The notes under the pieces are model-generated. The model was given only the letters and a program-made list of their open reading frames with translations, was not told the origin of the DNA and did no database searches. This document shows positions 43,754 to 54,971 of a DNA stretch of 64,000 nt, piece by piece (position 1 is the first letter of the stretch; the number at the start of each line of letters is the position of its first letter). The position numbers were made by a program, and so were the translations under genes. This DNA is from Lelliottia nimipressuralis (GTDB lineage Bacteria > Pseudomonadota > Gammaproteobacteria > Enterobacterales > Enterobacteriaceae): positions 186,001-250,000 of the forward strand of contig NZ_SDDX01000008.1 in assembly GCF_004115925.1 (NCBI RefSeq), in the 5' to 3' direction.

Positions 43754-46700
43754 TGGGCCACCTCTTCCGTGCTCGCGGCAAACAGTCTGTCCATTTTATC
43801 AATCAACAACGGATCCGGGCGCGTGGTAAAGATCCCCGACTGCGGATCCCGGGCGTCAACGCCACGTAAAAACAGATAAATCACACCGCCGAAATGGTCT
43901 TCATAGTTGTAATCCGCGATGCGGTGGCGCAGGTAGCGGTGCAGCGCCAGGGTATAGAGTTGATACTGCAAATCATAGCGGTGCGACTGCATTGCGGCGG
44001 CCATTGCCTGGCGGGTATAGGCCTCGCTGTTTTCGCCCAGCCAGTTGGATTTGTAATCCAGCAGGTAGTAGCGCCCCTCATGACGGAACACCAAATCGAT
44101 AAAGCCTTTCAGCATCCCGCTCACCTGGCGGAAATTGAGCGCCGGGCTGTTCTTCGACAACGGATCGTGCTCGCGAATAATCGCATCCAGTGCGTTCGCT
44201 GTCAGCGGCCCGGCAATCGGGAGATAGAACTCCATCTCAACCTGTTTTTCTTTTGCTGTGAGTTGGCTTAGGGAGATCCCCGAATCATTAAGCGGCGCCT
44301 CTAAAATCGCCGTGATCCACGCGGTAAGTACCGGCTGCCACTGGGCGTCGTACCCGCCTTTTTGCAGCATCTCCAGCACCCACTCCGGCGACACCGGCTG
44401 CGTAAAATCGAGCGTTTCAAATAGGCTATGCAAAAACGTCCCTGGCGACGCACCGCGCGGGAACTGATGCGGTGTAAGCTCGGGTTCTGCCACCACCTCA
44501 CCTACGCCCGACGCATCTACGTCGAGTTTGGGCATCAGATCCTGCGCAATGTTTTGTCCATGCTGCTGTAGGCCGGAATAGCTGGTGACTCGCCAGTCGT
44601 CCACCAGCGCACGCGTAATCTTCCGCGCGCCTAAATCGGGCACCGATGGCTCTGGCATCTGCCAGCGGGAAAGGTCGGGCTGGCCGGGGATCTGCAGGGC
44701 AATATTTTCATCACATAACGCGTCGAGACACTGGCGCAGCCCGGCGGCATCTTTTGGCTCACCCCTTTGAATCAGCCTCCCGAGCGCACTTTGATGGAAA
44801 TCGCTCTCCCCCGCCTTCTCGCCGCGACGGCGGAACAGCGGCGCAACGCCCAGGCTGCAATGCCAGACGGAGCGCGTCAGGGCGACATACAGCAGGCGTA
44901 AATCTTCCGCCAGACGCTCCGCCTCGGCAAGCTCAATACTGGCATCGGCTTTGCTGAGATCGAGCACCGGCTCAAACGACACGCGATCGTGATAGAACGC
45001 CTGATCCTGCGCACGATAGTTGGCGATAAACGGAAGACAAACCAGCGGATATTCCAAACCTTTTGATTTGTGGATCGTCACGATTTTCACCAGATGCTTG
45101 TCGCTTTCGAGACGCATCTGCTGACTGGCCGCATTGCTGTTAGGATCGGCGATATGCTGCGACAGCCAACGCACCAGCGCATGTTCGCTCTCAAGCTGCG
45201 ATCCCGCTTCCTGTAAAAGCTCGCTGATGTGCAAAATGTCGGTCAGGCGGCGTTCACCGCCTGCGGTCGCCAGCATATTTTCAGCGACATGACGCTGAGC
45301 CATCAATTCGCGCAGCATCGCCATGACGCCGCGTTTTTGCCAGCGCTCACGATAATGCGCAAACTCTTCAACCACCGCATCCCATGCACTTTCGTCGTTA
45401 TTCAGCGCATCAATATCACGCGCGTTAAGACCGAGCATTGAGCTTGCCAGCGCACTGCGCAACGTACTCTCCCGCTCAGGCGTCAGCACGGCCTGCAACA
45501 GCCATAGCATCTCCTGCGCTTCGAGCGTTTCAAACACGCTGTCGCGATTAGAGAGGTAAACAGAAGGGATCGCGAGCAGCGTGAGGGCATCGCGCACCAG
45601 CGACGCCTCCTGGCGACTGCGCACCAGCACGGTAATGTCCGAGGCGCTGACCGCTTTAGCGGTGTGACCTTTCCACAGTAGCGCTTCGCCCTGCGCACCG
45701 GCGCTGAGCCAGTCGCGGATCTGCGCCGCACACTGCTGCGCCATCACGTTCTGATAATCACTGACGCCACAGCCTTCGCCGTCCATCAGCCAAAAGTTCA
45801 TCGCAGGCTGAACGTCGCCACGGAGCTCAAAGCGCAGTGCGCTGTTTTTCTCAGCCGACTTAACGGGCGAAAACGGAATTTCCTTGAACATGAAAGCCGC
45901 ATCCATACGCTCAAAAAGCGTATTTACGCTCGCCACCATTCCAGGCGCGGAACGCCAGTTGGTGTCCAGCGTATAGTGCGCTTCGACCTCTCCGCGGGCT
46001 TTCATGTAGGTGAAGATATCCGCGCCGCGAAAGGCGTAGATGGCCTGTTTAGGATCACCAATCAGTAACAGCGCCGTTTCGGGCTGTCTGCGCCAGATAC
46101 GGCGGAAAATACGGTATTGTTGCGGGTCGGTATCCTGGAATTCATCGATCATTGCTACCGGGAAGCGGGCGCGGATCGCCGCTGCCAGCGCGTCGCCATT
46201 TTCACTGCCGAGTGCCGCATCCAGGCGGCTTAGCATATCGTCGAAACCCAGCTCGCCACGACGATGTTTCTCACGCGCAACGGTTTCGCGGATCTCGGCC
46301 ATCGCACGGGTGATCATCAGATCGTTAAGGGTCAGCGGCTGCGCCAGCAGCGTTTCTATCGCGACAAACAACGGATGTTCAGGGACGATACCGTCAACTT
46401 TGGTGCGCTCCACCAGGAAGCTCTGAGAAAACTTCTCCAGCGCATCGGGCAGCTGATAGCTGCGCGTCTCTTCCTGCGCCCAGGCGCTGATTTTTTCGAT
46501 CCATTTCGCCTGATTACCACGGTTAAATTTGCGGCGGTCAATGCCGGAATTTTCAAGAATGGCGTCGATATCGGCAACCGACTCGCACCATTTTTGCTTC
46601 AGGGCGGCTATCAGCGAAATAATTTTCTCGTGCCGTGCAGCCAGCGTTTCATCCGCCGGCGGCGGGGATTTTATCGCCGGCGCTTCGCCTTGCAGGTAGC

Positions 46701-47295
46701 GTTCGATAGCGCGTAAAAGTTCTTCCGGCCCTTTCCATAAGGCATGCACCGCTTCGGCGATATCACGCGGGAGCGGATAGCAATGGCGGCGCCAGAAGTC
46801 CGCGCACGCCCGATGACGCAGTTCGGATTCATCCTCAATGAGCTGCTGTTCAAAGAGCATGCCCGATTCAAACGCATTCAGGCTCAGCATGCGCTGGCAA
46901 AAACCGTGAATGGTAAAGACAGCGGCTTCGTCCATTTGACGCTCGGCCAGAAGCAACCATTGAGCGGCCTGCTGCTTATCAGCGATCTCTTCAAGGAGGC
47001 GAGCGTAAAGTGGGTTGTCTGTGGTCTGGCGCAGGCAGGCGATGCGCAGTTCATGTATGTTCGCACGAATACGTCCGCGCAGCTCGGCGGTCGCCGCTTC
47101 GGTGAAGGTCACCACCAGCAGTTGTTCCACGCTGAGCGGGCGCCCAAACGCAGCATTGCCGCCCAGTCCTAACAGAAGGCGCAGGTAGAGGGCGGCAATG
47201 GTGAAGGTTTTTCCCGTTCCCGCTGAGGCTTCAATCAATCGTTCGCCCTGTAGCGGCAAACGTAAGGGATCAAGGGACTCAGCGGTATCGGTCAT
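43750..47295 (-). CDS. recB: RecBCD enzyme subunit RecB
   Basis: RecB is the 3'-to-5' helicase and the nuclease of RecBCD, and loads RecA at Chi. The 1181-aa protein has the SF1A helicase core (Walker [16 protein letters not shown] at about 22; Walker [11 protein letters not shown]; motif [14 protein letters not shown]) and a C-terminal nuclease domain with [10 protein letters not shown] and [12 protein letters not shown], the latter carrying the Asp-Lys pair for metal-dependent cleavage. Its ATG overlaps the ptrA stop by 4 bp, so recB is translated after the protease gene. Confidence 0.97.
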   Translation of the reverse strand: MTDTAESLDPLRLPLQGERLIEASAGTGKTFTIAALYLRLLLGLGGNAAFGRPLSVEQLLVVTFTEAATAELRGRIRANIHELRIACLRQTTDNPLYARLLEEIADKQQAAQWLLLAERQMDEAAVFTIHGFCQRMLSLNAFESGMLFEQQLIEDESELRHRACADFWRRHCYPLPRDIAEAVHALWKGPEELLRAIERYLQGEAPAIKSPPPADETLAARHEKIISLIAALKQKWCESVADIDAILENSGIDRRKFNRGNQAKWIEKISAWAQEETRSYQLPDALEKFSQSFLVERTKVDGIVPEHPLFVAIETLLAQPLTLNDLMITRAMAEIRETVAREKHRRGELGFDDMLSRLDAALGSENGDALAAAIRARFPVAMIDEFQDTDPQQYRIFRRIWRRQPETALLLIGDPKQAIYAFRGADIFTYMKARGEVEAHYTLDTNWRSAPGMVASVNTLFERMDAAFMFKEIPFSPVKSAEKNSALRFELRGDVQPAMNFWLMDGEGCGVSDYQNVMAQQCAAQIRDWLSAGAQGEALLWKGHTAKAVSASDITVLVRSRQEASLVRDALTLLAIPSVYLSNRDSVFETLEAQEMLWLLQAVLTPERESTLRSALASSMLGLNARDIDALNNDESAWDAVVEEFAHYRERWQKRGVMAMLRELMAQRHVAENMLATAGGERRLTDILHISELLQEAGSQLESEHALVRWLSQHIADPNSNAASQQMRLESDKHLVKIVTIHKSKGLEYPLVCLPFIANYRAQDQAFYHDRVSFEPVLDLSKADASIELAEAERLAEDLRLLYVALTRSVWHCSLGVAPLFRRRGEKAGESDFHQSALGRLIQRGEPKDAAGLRQCLDALCDENIALQIPGQPDLSRWQMPEPSVPDLGARKITRALVDDWRVTSYSGLQQHGQNIAQDLMPKLDVDASGVGEVVAEPELTPHQFPRGASPGTFLHSLFETLDFTQPVSPEWVLEMLQKGGYDAQWQPVLTAWITAILEAPLNDSGISLSQLTAKEKQVEMEFYLPIAGPLTANALDAIIREHDPLSKNSPALNFRQVSGMLKGFIDLVFRHEGRYYLLDYKSNWLGENSEAYTRQAMAAAMQSHRYDLQYQLYTLALHRYLRHRIADYNYEDHFGGVIYLFLRGVDARDPQSGIFTTRPDPLLIDKMDRLFAASTEEVAQ

Positions 47296-50174
47296 TCTTT
47301 CTTACTCCAGGGCATCGATTTCTGCAGTGCGCTGACGCTCTCCCAGACTTTCCAGCCCTGCGGATTCACATAATCCACTTTCCCATTCTGGCTGCCGGAA
47401 ACCTGAGACAAGCATGCCATGCCTTGCGGCTTCACCACCGCCTGGTGGAAGAAGTCGGCAACCTTTTGAGGCGTCAGCAGTTTTATCTCGGCCACTACTT
47501 TATCACGTGAATCAAAGGTCATATTACCCTGATCGAAATCTTTGCTGAGCTGAGACGCTTCTTCGCCCAAGGTTTGCGGAGCCTGCTGCACCTGCGCGAT
47601 CACGGCCTGCTGAATTTGAGCAAACTCTTCCGGTGTCATTTTGCGCAGCTTCTCTTCAGCCTGTGGGAAGAAGGCCTGATACCGCTGCCAAAGATAAGCG
47701 GGCTGTTTATCGCTGCTCTGCAACAAGAAGCCCAGTCCCCACTGGCGACCCACGTTCATCGAGAACGCAAACACCGCATAGCCAAGCTGCTCTTCGGTAC
47801 GCAACTGATTGTAGAACCACGGCTGGATGATCTGCCCCAGCACCGCGCTGTAGGCCGAGCTGGCATACTCATCGTAGCCGGTCGGCACAAATACTGCGGC
47901 CAGCGCAGAGTCCGTGCTGCTCCCCGACTTTTCAAAGATCACATTCTGCTGTTTTTCCACCAGCACATTCTGGTTACGGCACCACTCGTTGCCGTTGGCA
48001 CCCAGCTGTTTGCGAACATTCTGCGCGAGAGTTTTAGCCTGATCTTCACTCATGTTACCGACAACCAGAAACTCGGGACGCGAATGAGTTTTCAGGGCCG
48101 TCCGGTAATCCATCACCTCTTTCAGGGTGATTGACGGCAGCAACGCGCGGCGCGTTTCACGCTGGAAGTACGGAATTTGCGACAGCATCTGCACAGGCAT
48201 TATCGCCTGGTCAAAGGCTTTGCCTTTTTCCGCCGAATCCATCATCTGCGCATACCAGGATTTGGCCTGCTCCAGCTGCTCTTCGGTCGCCGTGTAGCTG
48301 AAATACCCCTCCAGCAGCGCCTGGAAAAGCTGCGGTAAACGCTGGGTGTAACCGTTAGCATTGACCATCAGCCCGTTGTTGGCGTTGGTGGAGAAACTGA
48401 TCCCACCGACAGCCGCCTGATTGCTGAGCTGATCCAGGGCGATCCCCGCCAGATAGTCATTGAGCGCAAACATCACCTGGTTTTTGGCGCTGTCCATGGC
48501 CTGCGGATTGCGCAGCACCACGCTGACATCGGCTTTCGGCTCACTGGCAAAATAGCGGCTTGGGGTGTAAACCACACGTAACGTCGGTTCGTTAACGATC
48601 AGTTCCGGATGCGGGTATTCCTTTGCAGGCTTGATGAGCGTGAAATCGTCAGGAATGTACGGATTGAGTTCAGGCAATTTCAACGCAATCTGGCCGGACT
48701 CTTTCTGCCAGTCAGCGAAGGTTTGCGCGCTGATTTTATTCACCTGATACGGCGCATCGACAAAGTACGCAGTTTTGTTGTGCGGCTCTTTCGGGCTGAT
48801 ATACCAGATGCGGGCGTTCTGCGGGGTCATCATCGCCAGGCGCGCTTTGATGGCATCGGCGTCATAGCGATCGGCAATGTTCACCGCATCCAGCGTATTT
48901 TCCACCGGAACGCGAATCATGGTGTCAGCCAGCCATTCAACATAGTCCATATCGCGGGTGATCGACGGGTAGCGGAAATCGAGATCCAGCACGTGGGCCA
49001 GTTCGTCAAAGTAACTTTTATCCACACCGTTATCGCGCAGCAACGACAGATAGCTGAAGATCGCCGCAACCACTTGATCGCGGTGCGCAAGGCCTTTGTC
49101 GGTCAGGGTTGCCGAGATCGCGAGAACACCGCTGTTACCGTTGACGACAGGATCGGAATCAGCGCGGATCCCCTCTACCAGCCCCTGCTTCTGCAGCCAG
49201 TCAGAGAGCGTGCCCGGGCTGCGATTACCGATCAGATAGGTGAGTAGCTCATCCGTTTTGCTGCGAAACTGTGCGGTATTGTTATCAATACGGAACTCGA
49301 CACGCAGCACTTTACGCGGCATTGCAGGCACATAGTGAATGATGATCCCTTTTTGCTCATCCGTGACCACTGGCGTGGTGATCTCCGGCTTTTCGATATT
49401 TTTATTCGGCACGCGACCATAGGTTTGTGCCGCAAGACGCGCCAGCTCCGGCAGCGGTTTGTTGCTGTAAACCACCGCTTTCATCAGATTGGCGGAATAG
49501 TATTTATCACGAAAGGCGTGTAAGGCATCGAGAACCGGGCTGCCGGGTTTATCGCTCAGGGTTTCCAGGTTACCCCCTGAAAAACGCGAGCCTGGGTGCG
49601 CCGGGTTAATTGTTTCGGCACTGACCTGCGCCATGCGCATACCGTCTCGCGTGCGCGCCATGGTCAGTTCGGCATTGACGGCGTTACGCTCGCGATCGGC
49701 ATACTTTTTATCCAGTAAAGGCGACGCGATGGCATCGGCGAGACGGTCAACCGCCCCTTCCAGCGCATCGTTTTCGACTTCAAGATAGAACGCAGTGCGA
49801 TAAGGTGCCGTGCTGGCATTGTGGCTGCCACCGTGCATTTTGAGGAATTCAGAGAGGCTATCCGGCTGCGGATATTTTTTAGACCCCATCAGCGTCATGT
49901 GTTCAAGGTAATGGGCAAGACCAGGATGCGAATCAGGGTCTTCCAGCGAGCCGACGGGGACGACCAGCGCAGAGAGCGATTTAATCGCTTGCGGATCGGA
50001 GACCAGCAGTACGGTCATCCCGTTATCAAGACGAATAGCCTGATACTGGCGGGTGTCTTTTTCGCTCTTATGGATTTTTTCCTGAACGGGCTGCCAACCG
50101 GTATCTGCCTGAGTGAGGGGTGCCCAGAGGGCGACAAACAAAACAAACGCTTTTAACAAGGTGCTGCCTGGCAT
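47292..50174 (-). CDS. ptrA: Protease III (pitrilysin)
   Basis: A periplasmic M16 zinc metalloprotease that cuts small peptides such as insulin fragments. The 960-aa precursor has a signal peptide (hydrophobic FVLFVALWAPL, cleavage after TQA near 23). The inverted zinc motif HXXEH is LAHYLEHMTLMG (His 88, Glu 91, His 92), and the distal Glu lies in the DRERNAVNAE region. It stands between recC and recB in the same transcription direction, as in E. coli, without an obvious link to recombination. A 140-bp gap upstream separates it from recC. Confidence 0.96.
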   Translation of the reverse strand: MPGSTLLKAFVLFVALWAPLTQADTGWQPVQEKIHKSEKDTRQYQAIRLDNGMTVLLVSDPQAIKSLSALVVPVGSLEDPDSHPGLAHYLEHMTLMGSKKYPQPDSLSEFLKMHGGSHNASTAPYRTAFYLEVENDALEGAVDRLADAIASPLLDKKYADRERNAVNAELTMARTRDGMRMAQVSAETINPAHPGSRFSGGNLETLSDKPGSPVLDALHAFRDKYYSANLMKAVVYSNKPLPELARLAAQTYGRVPNKNIEKPEITTPVVTDEQKGIIIHYVPAMPRKVLRVEFRIDNNTAQFRSKTDELLTYLIGNRSPGTLSDWLQKQGLVEGIRADSDPVVNGNSGVLAISATLTDKGLAHRDQVVAAIFSYLSLLRDNGVDKSYFDELAHVLDLDFRYPSITRDMDYVEWLADTMIRVPVENTLDAVNIADRYDADAIKARLAMMTPQNARIWYISPKEPHNKTAYFVDAPYQVNKISAQTFADWQKESGQIALKLPELNPYIPDDFTLIKPAKEYPHPELIVNEPTLRVVYTPSRYFASEPKADVSVVLRNPQAMDSAKNQVMFALNDYLAGIALDQLSNQAAVGGISFSTNANNGLMVNANGYTQRLPQLFQALLEGYFSYTATEEQLEQAKSWYAQMMDSAEKGKAFDQAIMPVQMLSQIPYFQRETRRALLPSITLKEVMDYRTALKTHSRPEFLVVGNMSEDQAKTLAQNVRKQLGANGNEWCRNQNVLVEKQQNVIFEKSGSSTDSALAAVFVPTGYDEYASSAYSAVLGQIIQPWFYNQLRTEEQLGYAVFAFSMNVGRQWGLGFLLQSSDKQPAYLWQRYQAFFPQAEEKLRKMTPEEFAQIQQAVIAQVQQAPQTLGEEASQLSKDFDQGNMTFDSRDKVVAEIKLLTPQKVADFFHQAVVKPQGMACLSQVSGSQNGKVDYVNPQGWKVWESVSALQKSMPWSKKE

Positions 50175-50314
50175 TCACTACCTCTTCATCACGGCTACAT
50201 CATTAACAATTTGCGTGCTGGGCACGCCAGCATCTCTTTATGTTGGTACATCAGTCCGTGACAAGATGGGCATAATAAATGAACGCTTTCTCCTGCGCAA
50301 TTTTTATACAATCA

Positions 50315-53300
50315 TCAGGACTGATTAAATTTAAACAAAGGTAACAGATAGCGTTGAGCCTCTTGCGTAATGGCGTCGAAGTACTCCGGCTCAAGGGTTC
50401 GCCATAACCGCTGATACCAGACATCATCACCCTCTCCGCGCACCATCATATTTCCTTCATACGCCTGTAAAAACTTGCTGCGCGCTTTTTGCAGCGAGGC
50501 GTCATCCGTTAACATGGCATCATTCTGCGCGTCGTAACAGGCTTTTATCCACGCCCCCCCACTTTCTGGCAGCAACAGCAGCGGCTTATTCATCCCCTGG
50601 CGATAGCCCTCGATATAGGGTTCGAGACAGGCCAGAGCCTGATCGGACGCCATTGGAGGGAAGCGCCATTCGCCGTCCTTACGGACGAATAAACGGCTTT
50701 CACCTTCGTTACCGCCCGCACAGTAGACAAGATGTTCGAGCCAGAGTTGCAAACCTTGTGACACACTGAGCATGGCAGGACGCCAGCGCAATAGCCCGTC
50801 CGGCTGCACCTGCTGTAGCCAGCCCGTGAGCTGAATACCGTTGCAGGTCAGATCGATTTCAAGGCTTTTTCCCGGCTGACGGAATTCAATAACGCGGTCG
50901 GCCAGAGCCTGCATCTCCTGACACTGCATATCCCAGGCGATCTCCCCGAAGGCGCCATACGGGAGCTGGCCTGCGGCCCGATAGCGACGAAACAGCGTTT
51001 GTGCATTTTCCTCTTCAACCAGCGCATTAAGCAGCTGTTGATTCAGCTGATAGCGGCTTAATCCATTGAGGGTGAAAGGTTCTGCATCAGGGATCTCGCT
51101 CTCTTCGGAGCGGAAATTCACCTGCAACCGCTGCTGGAAAAACGCGCGTACCGGGTGCGCCCAAAACCGTTGCAACTGCTCAAAAGTGAGCGTCTCAAGC
51201 AAACGAGGCTCAAGCTCCTTAATGAAATCCGTATGGGCTTGCCCCTCTTTCCTCGCAGCGGGCAGCCATTCGCGGGCATAGCTTTGCTGTTCGTTATCGA
51301 CGTAGTTAGCCGGATCGAACGGCATGCGGGTGTGGAGACAGGTGATGTGAGCTTTTACCCGCTGTTCGCTTTCGTCGCAATTACGCGCCTCATCACCCGG
51401 TAGATAGTGGCTTTGCCCAATGTAATCGACCAGTTCCTGCACCAGTACTGACGGGAAGCGCTCGCTGTTATCCTGAATGGAATGCCCGATATAGCTGATA
51501 TAGAGCTTTTGCTGGGCCGAAATCAACGCCTCGAGGAAGAGGTAACGGTCATCGTCACGTCGGCTACGGTCACCACGCTTCGGCTGCTGGCTCATCAGAT
51601 CAAAGCCCAGCGGCGCCAAAGCACGCGGATAGATACCATCGTTCATTCCGAGCAGGCAAACGACTTTGAAAGGAATCGAACGCATTGGCATTAGCGTACA
51701 AATATTGACGGGACCGGCAAGGAAGCGCTGGCTAATACGTTCCTGATCCAGGCGCTGCGTCAGTTCATCGCGAAGCAAGGAGAGCGGAATAGCCTCGCCA
51801 TAATGAGATGAAATACCTTCGTCGATAATGGCCTGCCACTGCTGTTCGATAAGCGCCATCGCCGCTTCGGTGTCCGTGTCGGGCAGGAAGAAATCATTCA
51901 ACATTTCCCGGCACAGTGGCTGCCATTCCTCAAGCGTGCGGGACTGCATCAGCTCGCGACGCCAGCGATTTAGCTGCATTAACAGTGAAGCCAGATGGCC
52001 GACCAGTTCGGCAATCAGCCCTGAGGATTCATCGTAAGGCAGAACCTCATTCCACTCCCCCTGATGGCTCTCCATCGCATAGCCCAGCAGCATACGCGTC
52101 AGGCCGAACTGCCAGGTGTGCTGCCCCGTCGGCGGGAGCTCGAACTCCTGGACGTTATCATCGTCAATCCCCCAGCGAACGCCTGATTCATTGACCCACT
52201 GGCGCAGATAGCGCAGCCCCTCTTCGTCGATGTCGAAGCGAGCGGCCAGCACAGGAACATCCAGCAGCGCCAGCACATCTTCCGAAATAAAGCGGCTGTC
52301 GGGCAGAGCAAGCAGGCTGATAAACGCCTGCAAAGCGGGATGCGACTGGCGCGCCCGGCGGTCGGAAACGGCATAAGGCAGATATCGCTCGCCGGTGGCG
52401 CTACCAAATACCGCCTGAATAAACGGGCTGTAGCTGTCGATATCCGCCACCATGACCACAATATCGCGCGGCGTCAGTTCAGGATCGTCCTGCAACATCG
52501 CCAGCAGCTTGTCATGAAGCACTTCAACTTCGCGCTGCGGGCTATGACACACATGTACGGTAACGCTGCGATCCTCTGGATCCAGTTTTCGCTTCTTATC
52601 GCTGCGGGCAAACTCTTCGGCTGTGATCCCCGCGATGGCGCGGTTCTCCAGATCGAGAATATCCAGTTGCACGTTATGCAGCAGGCTATCAGGAGTGATC
52701 TCCGCAAAGGCATCCACATCGCCTTCGCCGGACGAGGTGATATCGGACAGCATGTGAATGTAGTCACGCCCCAGTTTTCCCCAGGAGGCCAGCAGCGGAT
52801 TCGGCAAGTTTTGAATGCCTTCTTCATCAAAGAGCTGCGCGGCATTGTCGCTGTCTTTGAAGAGCGGGATCGCTCGCTCTTCAAAGATCCGCCGCCGTTG
52901 GCGAGCGACAAGACGGGCGAGCCATTTAGGGTCCTGAATATCCCCCCAGTAATGGCGACACGGGTTGGTGAACAGAATGTGGATATCGACATGCTTACCC
53001 AGGGCTTTTAACGCGCTCAGGTAAACAGGTGGCAGAGCGGAAATCCCGCATATAAAGACGCGCGACGGTAACCCGGCAGGCGGTTCAGAGGCCTTTTCGA
53101 GGGTTGAGATAAACCGCTCGTAAAGGTTGGCACGGTGCCACTGCGGCTGACCCAGTTTTTCGGTGTGTTCCACCAGCGCTTTCCACAGCGGGGCCTGCCA
53201 GATTTGCGCCTCAGGCAGGCCGTCAATCAGCTCACCCTTTTCCCAGGACGTCAGCCATTCCGGGCGATAGACCAGATACTGGTCATACAGATCCGCCGTC

Positions 53301-53689
53301 CGCGAGGCCAGCTGGAACAGTTTACGTTTGTCGGTATCATCGCTCAGGTAGTGGCGCAGCATGGCGAACTCATCGCTCGCCAGCATATCCGGCAGCAGCG
53401 ACATTAGCTTCCAGCTCATGCTTTGCTTATTGAATTCGCTTTTTTTGGGGATGTCCGGCAGGACGCGAACAAACATCTCCCAGATAAAACTCGCCGGAAG
53501 CGGGAACTCGATATTTGCCGCGATACCGAATTTTTGCGCCAGGGACATTTGCAGCCACTGAGCCATACCGGTGCTTTGCACCAGCACCATTTCTGGCTCA
53601 AAGGGATCGGCAGGATGCTCGCGCTCGACGATAAACTCCATCAATGCTTCCAGCACATCAAGACGATTTGAGTGGTAGACCCGTAACAT
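50315..53689 (-). CDS. recC: RecBCD enzyme subunit RecC
   Basis: RecC is the non-catalytic scaffold that splits the duplex and recognises Chi. The 1124-aa protein matches E. coli RecC across its length, including MLRVYHSNRLDVLEALMEFI, VLVQSTGMAQWLQMSLAQKF, VVMVADIDSYSPFIQAVFG and LLGMNDGIYPRALAPLGFD. Its SF1-like folds lack working ATPase motifs. It follows the ppdA-ppdB-ygdB-ppdC run with a 12-bp gap, so it may be cotranscribed. Confidence 0.97.
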   Translation of the reverse strand: MLRVYHSNRLDVLEALMEFIVEREHPADPFEPEMVLVQSTGMAQWLQMSLAQKFGIAANIEFPLPASFIWEMFVRVLPDIPKKSEFNKQSMSWKLMSLLPDMLASDEFAMLRHYLSDDTDKRKLFQLASRTADLYDQYLVYRPEWLTSWEKGELIDGLPEAQIWQAPLWKALVEHTEKLGQPQWHRANLYERFISTLEKASEPPAGLPSRVFICGISALPPVYLSALKALGKHVDIHILFTNPCRHYWGDIQDPKWLARLVARQRRRIFEERAIPLFKDSDNAAQLFDEEGIQNLPNPLLASWGKLGRDYIHMLSDITSSGEGDVDAFAEITPDSLLHNVQLDILDLENRAIAGITAEEFARSDKKRKLDPEDRSVTVHVCHSPQREVEVLHDKLLAMLQDDPELTPRDIVVMVADIDSYSPFIQAVFGSATGERYLPYAVSDRRARQSHPALQAFISLLALPDSRFISEDVLALLDVPVLAARFDIDEEGLRYLRQWVNESGVRWGIDDDNVQEFELPPTGQHTWQFGLTRMLLGYAMESHQGEWNEVLPYDESSGLIAELVGHLASLLMQLNRWRRELMQSRTLEEWQPLCREMLNDFFLPDTDTEAAMALIEQQWQAIIDEGISSHYGEAIPLSLLRDELTQRLDQERISQRFLAGPVNICTLMPMRSIPFKVVCLLGMNDGIYPRALAPLGFDLMSQQPKRGDRSRRDDDRYLFLEALISAQQKLYISYIGHSIQDNSERFPSVLVQELVDYIGQSHYLPGDEARNCDESEQRVKAHITCLHTRMPFDPANYVDNEQQSYAREWLPAARKEGQAHTDFIKELEPRLLETLTFEQLQRFWAHPVRAFFQQRLQVNFRSEESEIPDAEPFTLNGLSRYQLNQQLLNALVEEENAQTLFRRYRAAGQLPYGAFGEIAWDMQCQEMQALADRVIEFRQPGKSLEIDLTCNGIQLTGWLQQVQPDGLLRWRPAMLSVSQGLQLWLEHLVYCAGGNEGESRLFVRKDGEWRFPPMASDQALACLEPYIEGYRQGMNKPLLLLPESGGAWIKACYDAQNDAMLTDDASLQKARSKFLQAYEGNMMVRGEGDDVWYQRLWRTLEPEYFDAITQEAQRYLLPLFKFNQS

Positions 53690-53701
53690 AGACGCTCCCG
53701 A

Positions 53702-54025
53702 CTACTGACTAAGCGGGCAATGCAGGCGTGTCATCTGACCCTGCCGCCCCAAAGGCGAAATTATAGTGACCGAGATGCTGACACATCCAGCCTGCATTGT
53801 CTGCCCCCTGTTTATCCGCCAGCCATCCGGTAACGTCCCCTGTGACAGCTGGGTCTGGCTCCAGGCAGAGTGCCAGAGCTGGCGATACTGATTGAAAACC
53901 GTAAATCGCGCTGCCAGCGCCCGATGATAGCCAGACAGCGCAGTAATGACGATAACCAGCAGCATCATCGCTAACAGCACTTCCACCATACTAAATCCCC
54001 TTTGCCGGGCTAAGGTAGCTGACAC
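53702..54025 (-). CDS. ppdC: Prepilin-like protein PpdC
   Basis: A small pseudopilin-like protein of unknown assembly. The frame is open to 54112, but I place the start at GTG 54025, which gives 107 aa (the E. coli length) and has GAG 7-8 nt ahead. The type IV prepilin signal is RQRGFSMVEVLLAMMLLVIV: cleavage after Gly, then Phe and the Glu at +5, leading a hydrophobic helix. The C-terminal part has a Cys pair (QAGCVSISV and RLHCPLSQ). It overlaps the end of ygdB by 16 bp. Confidence 0.85.
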   Translation of the reverse strand: MSATLARQRGFSMVEVLLAMMLLVIVITALSGYHRALAARFTVFNQYRQLWHSAWSQTQLSQGTLPDGWRINRGQTMQAGCVSISVTIISPLGRQGQMTRLHCPLSQ

Positions 54026-54411
54026 AGTGCGCTCTCCTTCAGTGGACAAAAATCGCTCCAGCCATGGCGGGAGAACACCACTCGCCCGTCCTGGATTATC
54101 CCGCCGCGCCACAGCAGCAGCTCACCACTCCCCGCAATAAGCAGGACGCGATTGTCTTCAGTAACGCGCAGACAGACTCGCCCTTGCAGCCCTTTTTTGC
54201 ACTGAATACCTAGCCCCACCGGCCAGAGCTGACTTTTGCCCCACTCCAGCGCCGACTGGACGTTGGCTTGCTGTAAAATCAGCTGCCGCTCACGGCTCAC
54301 CATCCGCGTAAAAGCATCGAGCTGTAGATTAAGGCCGGTAAGGATCAGGCTGCCGATCACAAGGAGCAACAGGACCAGCGCAAGCGATGACATCCCCCGC
54401 TGACGTTTCAC
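54010..54411 (-). CDS. ygdB: YgdB family prepilin-like protein
   Basis: A 133-aa protein with a short basic N-terminus and one long hydrophobic helix (MKRQRGMSSLALVLLLLVIG), similar to a prepilin but without the usual Glu at +5. The C-terminal domain has Cys residues (IQCKKGLQGRVCLRV and DFCPLKESALCQLP). It resembles E. coli YgdB at both ends and shares the ending SALCQLP-like. It overlaps ppdB by 4 bp, and ppdC starts inside its 3' end. Confidence 0.9.
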   Translation of the reverse strand: MKRQRGMSSLALVLLLLVIGSLILTGLNLQLDAFTRMVSRERQLILQQANVQSALEWGKSQLWPVGLGIQCKKGLQGRVCLRVTEDNRVLLIAGSGELLLWRGGIIQDGRVVFSRHGWSDFCPLKESALCQLP

Positions 54412-54971
54412 AGATTAAATCCTGTGACGCGATGTGTGACCTGTATTGGCTCGGCGTGTGGACGTGCAGTGGAAACTGCCAGCTCGATACTTAACTCAGG
54501 CGCAAAGCCAGTGTGCTCAATTTTGCTCACCAGGAAGTGAGTCACTAACACACGTTCAGGTTCGGTCAGCTTCTCCCAGCCTTTTCCTTCGCAGCTTGTG
54601 GCTCCCCGCTGGGTTTCAAGTGCGCCAGCTTCCAGGCGAAACCCTGTTTGCTCCGCCTCTGTCGAGGGGGTATTCTCCCAGCGCCCATTGCTGTTGGCAT
54701 CCCATTGCACAATGACACAGCGCCCTGCTCTACCCATTGTCAATGCGGGCCCCTGACAAGAGCCGTTGCAGTATCCGGCCCTTTGCAGCTGCTTGCCGAT
54801 AGCCGTGGCTCTGAGCCAGACCTCTTCTTCTAGCTCCTGCTGTTGCTCTTGCTTGAGAATGGCTCGCTGTAACGCCGGCATAAAACGCGCGGTACTCAGC
54901 AGCAAAATACTGCTAATTGCCATCGCGATGAGTACCTCGGTCAGCGAGAAGCCGCGCTGGTTTTTTAACAT
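54408..54971 (-). CDS. ppdB: Prepilin-like protein PpdB
   Basis: A 187-aa pseudopilin-like protein of the PilW/GspJ size class. The prepilin motif is NQRGFSLTEVLIAMAISSIL with Glu at +5. The globular part has QRAGYCNGSCQGP, CVIVQWDANSNGRWE and RGATSCEGKGWEKL, which match E. coli PpdB well. I chose the ATG at 54971 (MLKNQRGF), with GGAAG 5 nt ahead, over an upstream ATG at 55034 inside ppdA. It overlaps ppdA by 7 bp. Confidence 0.9.
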   Translation of the reverse strand: MLKNQRGFSLTEVLIAMAISSILLLSTARFMPALQRAILKQEQQQELEEEVWLRATAIGKQLQRAGYCNGSCQGPALTMGRAGRCVIVQWDANSNGRWENTPSTEAEQTGFRLEAGALETQRGATSCEGKGWEKLTEPERVLVTHFLVSKIEHTGFAPELSIELAVSTARPHAEPIQVTHRVTGFNL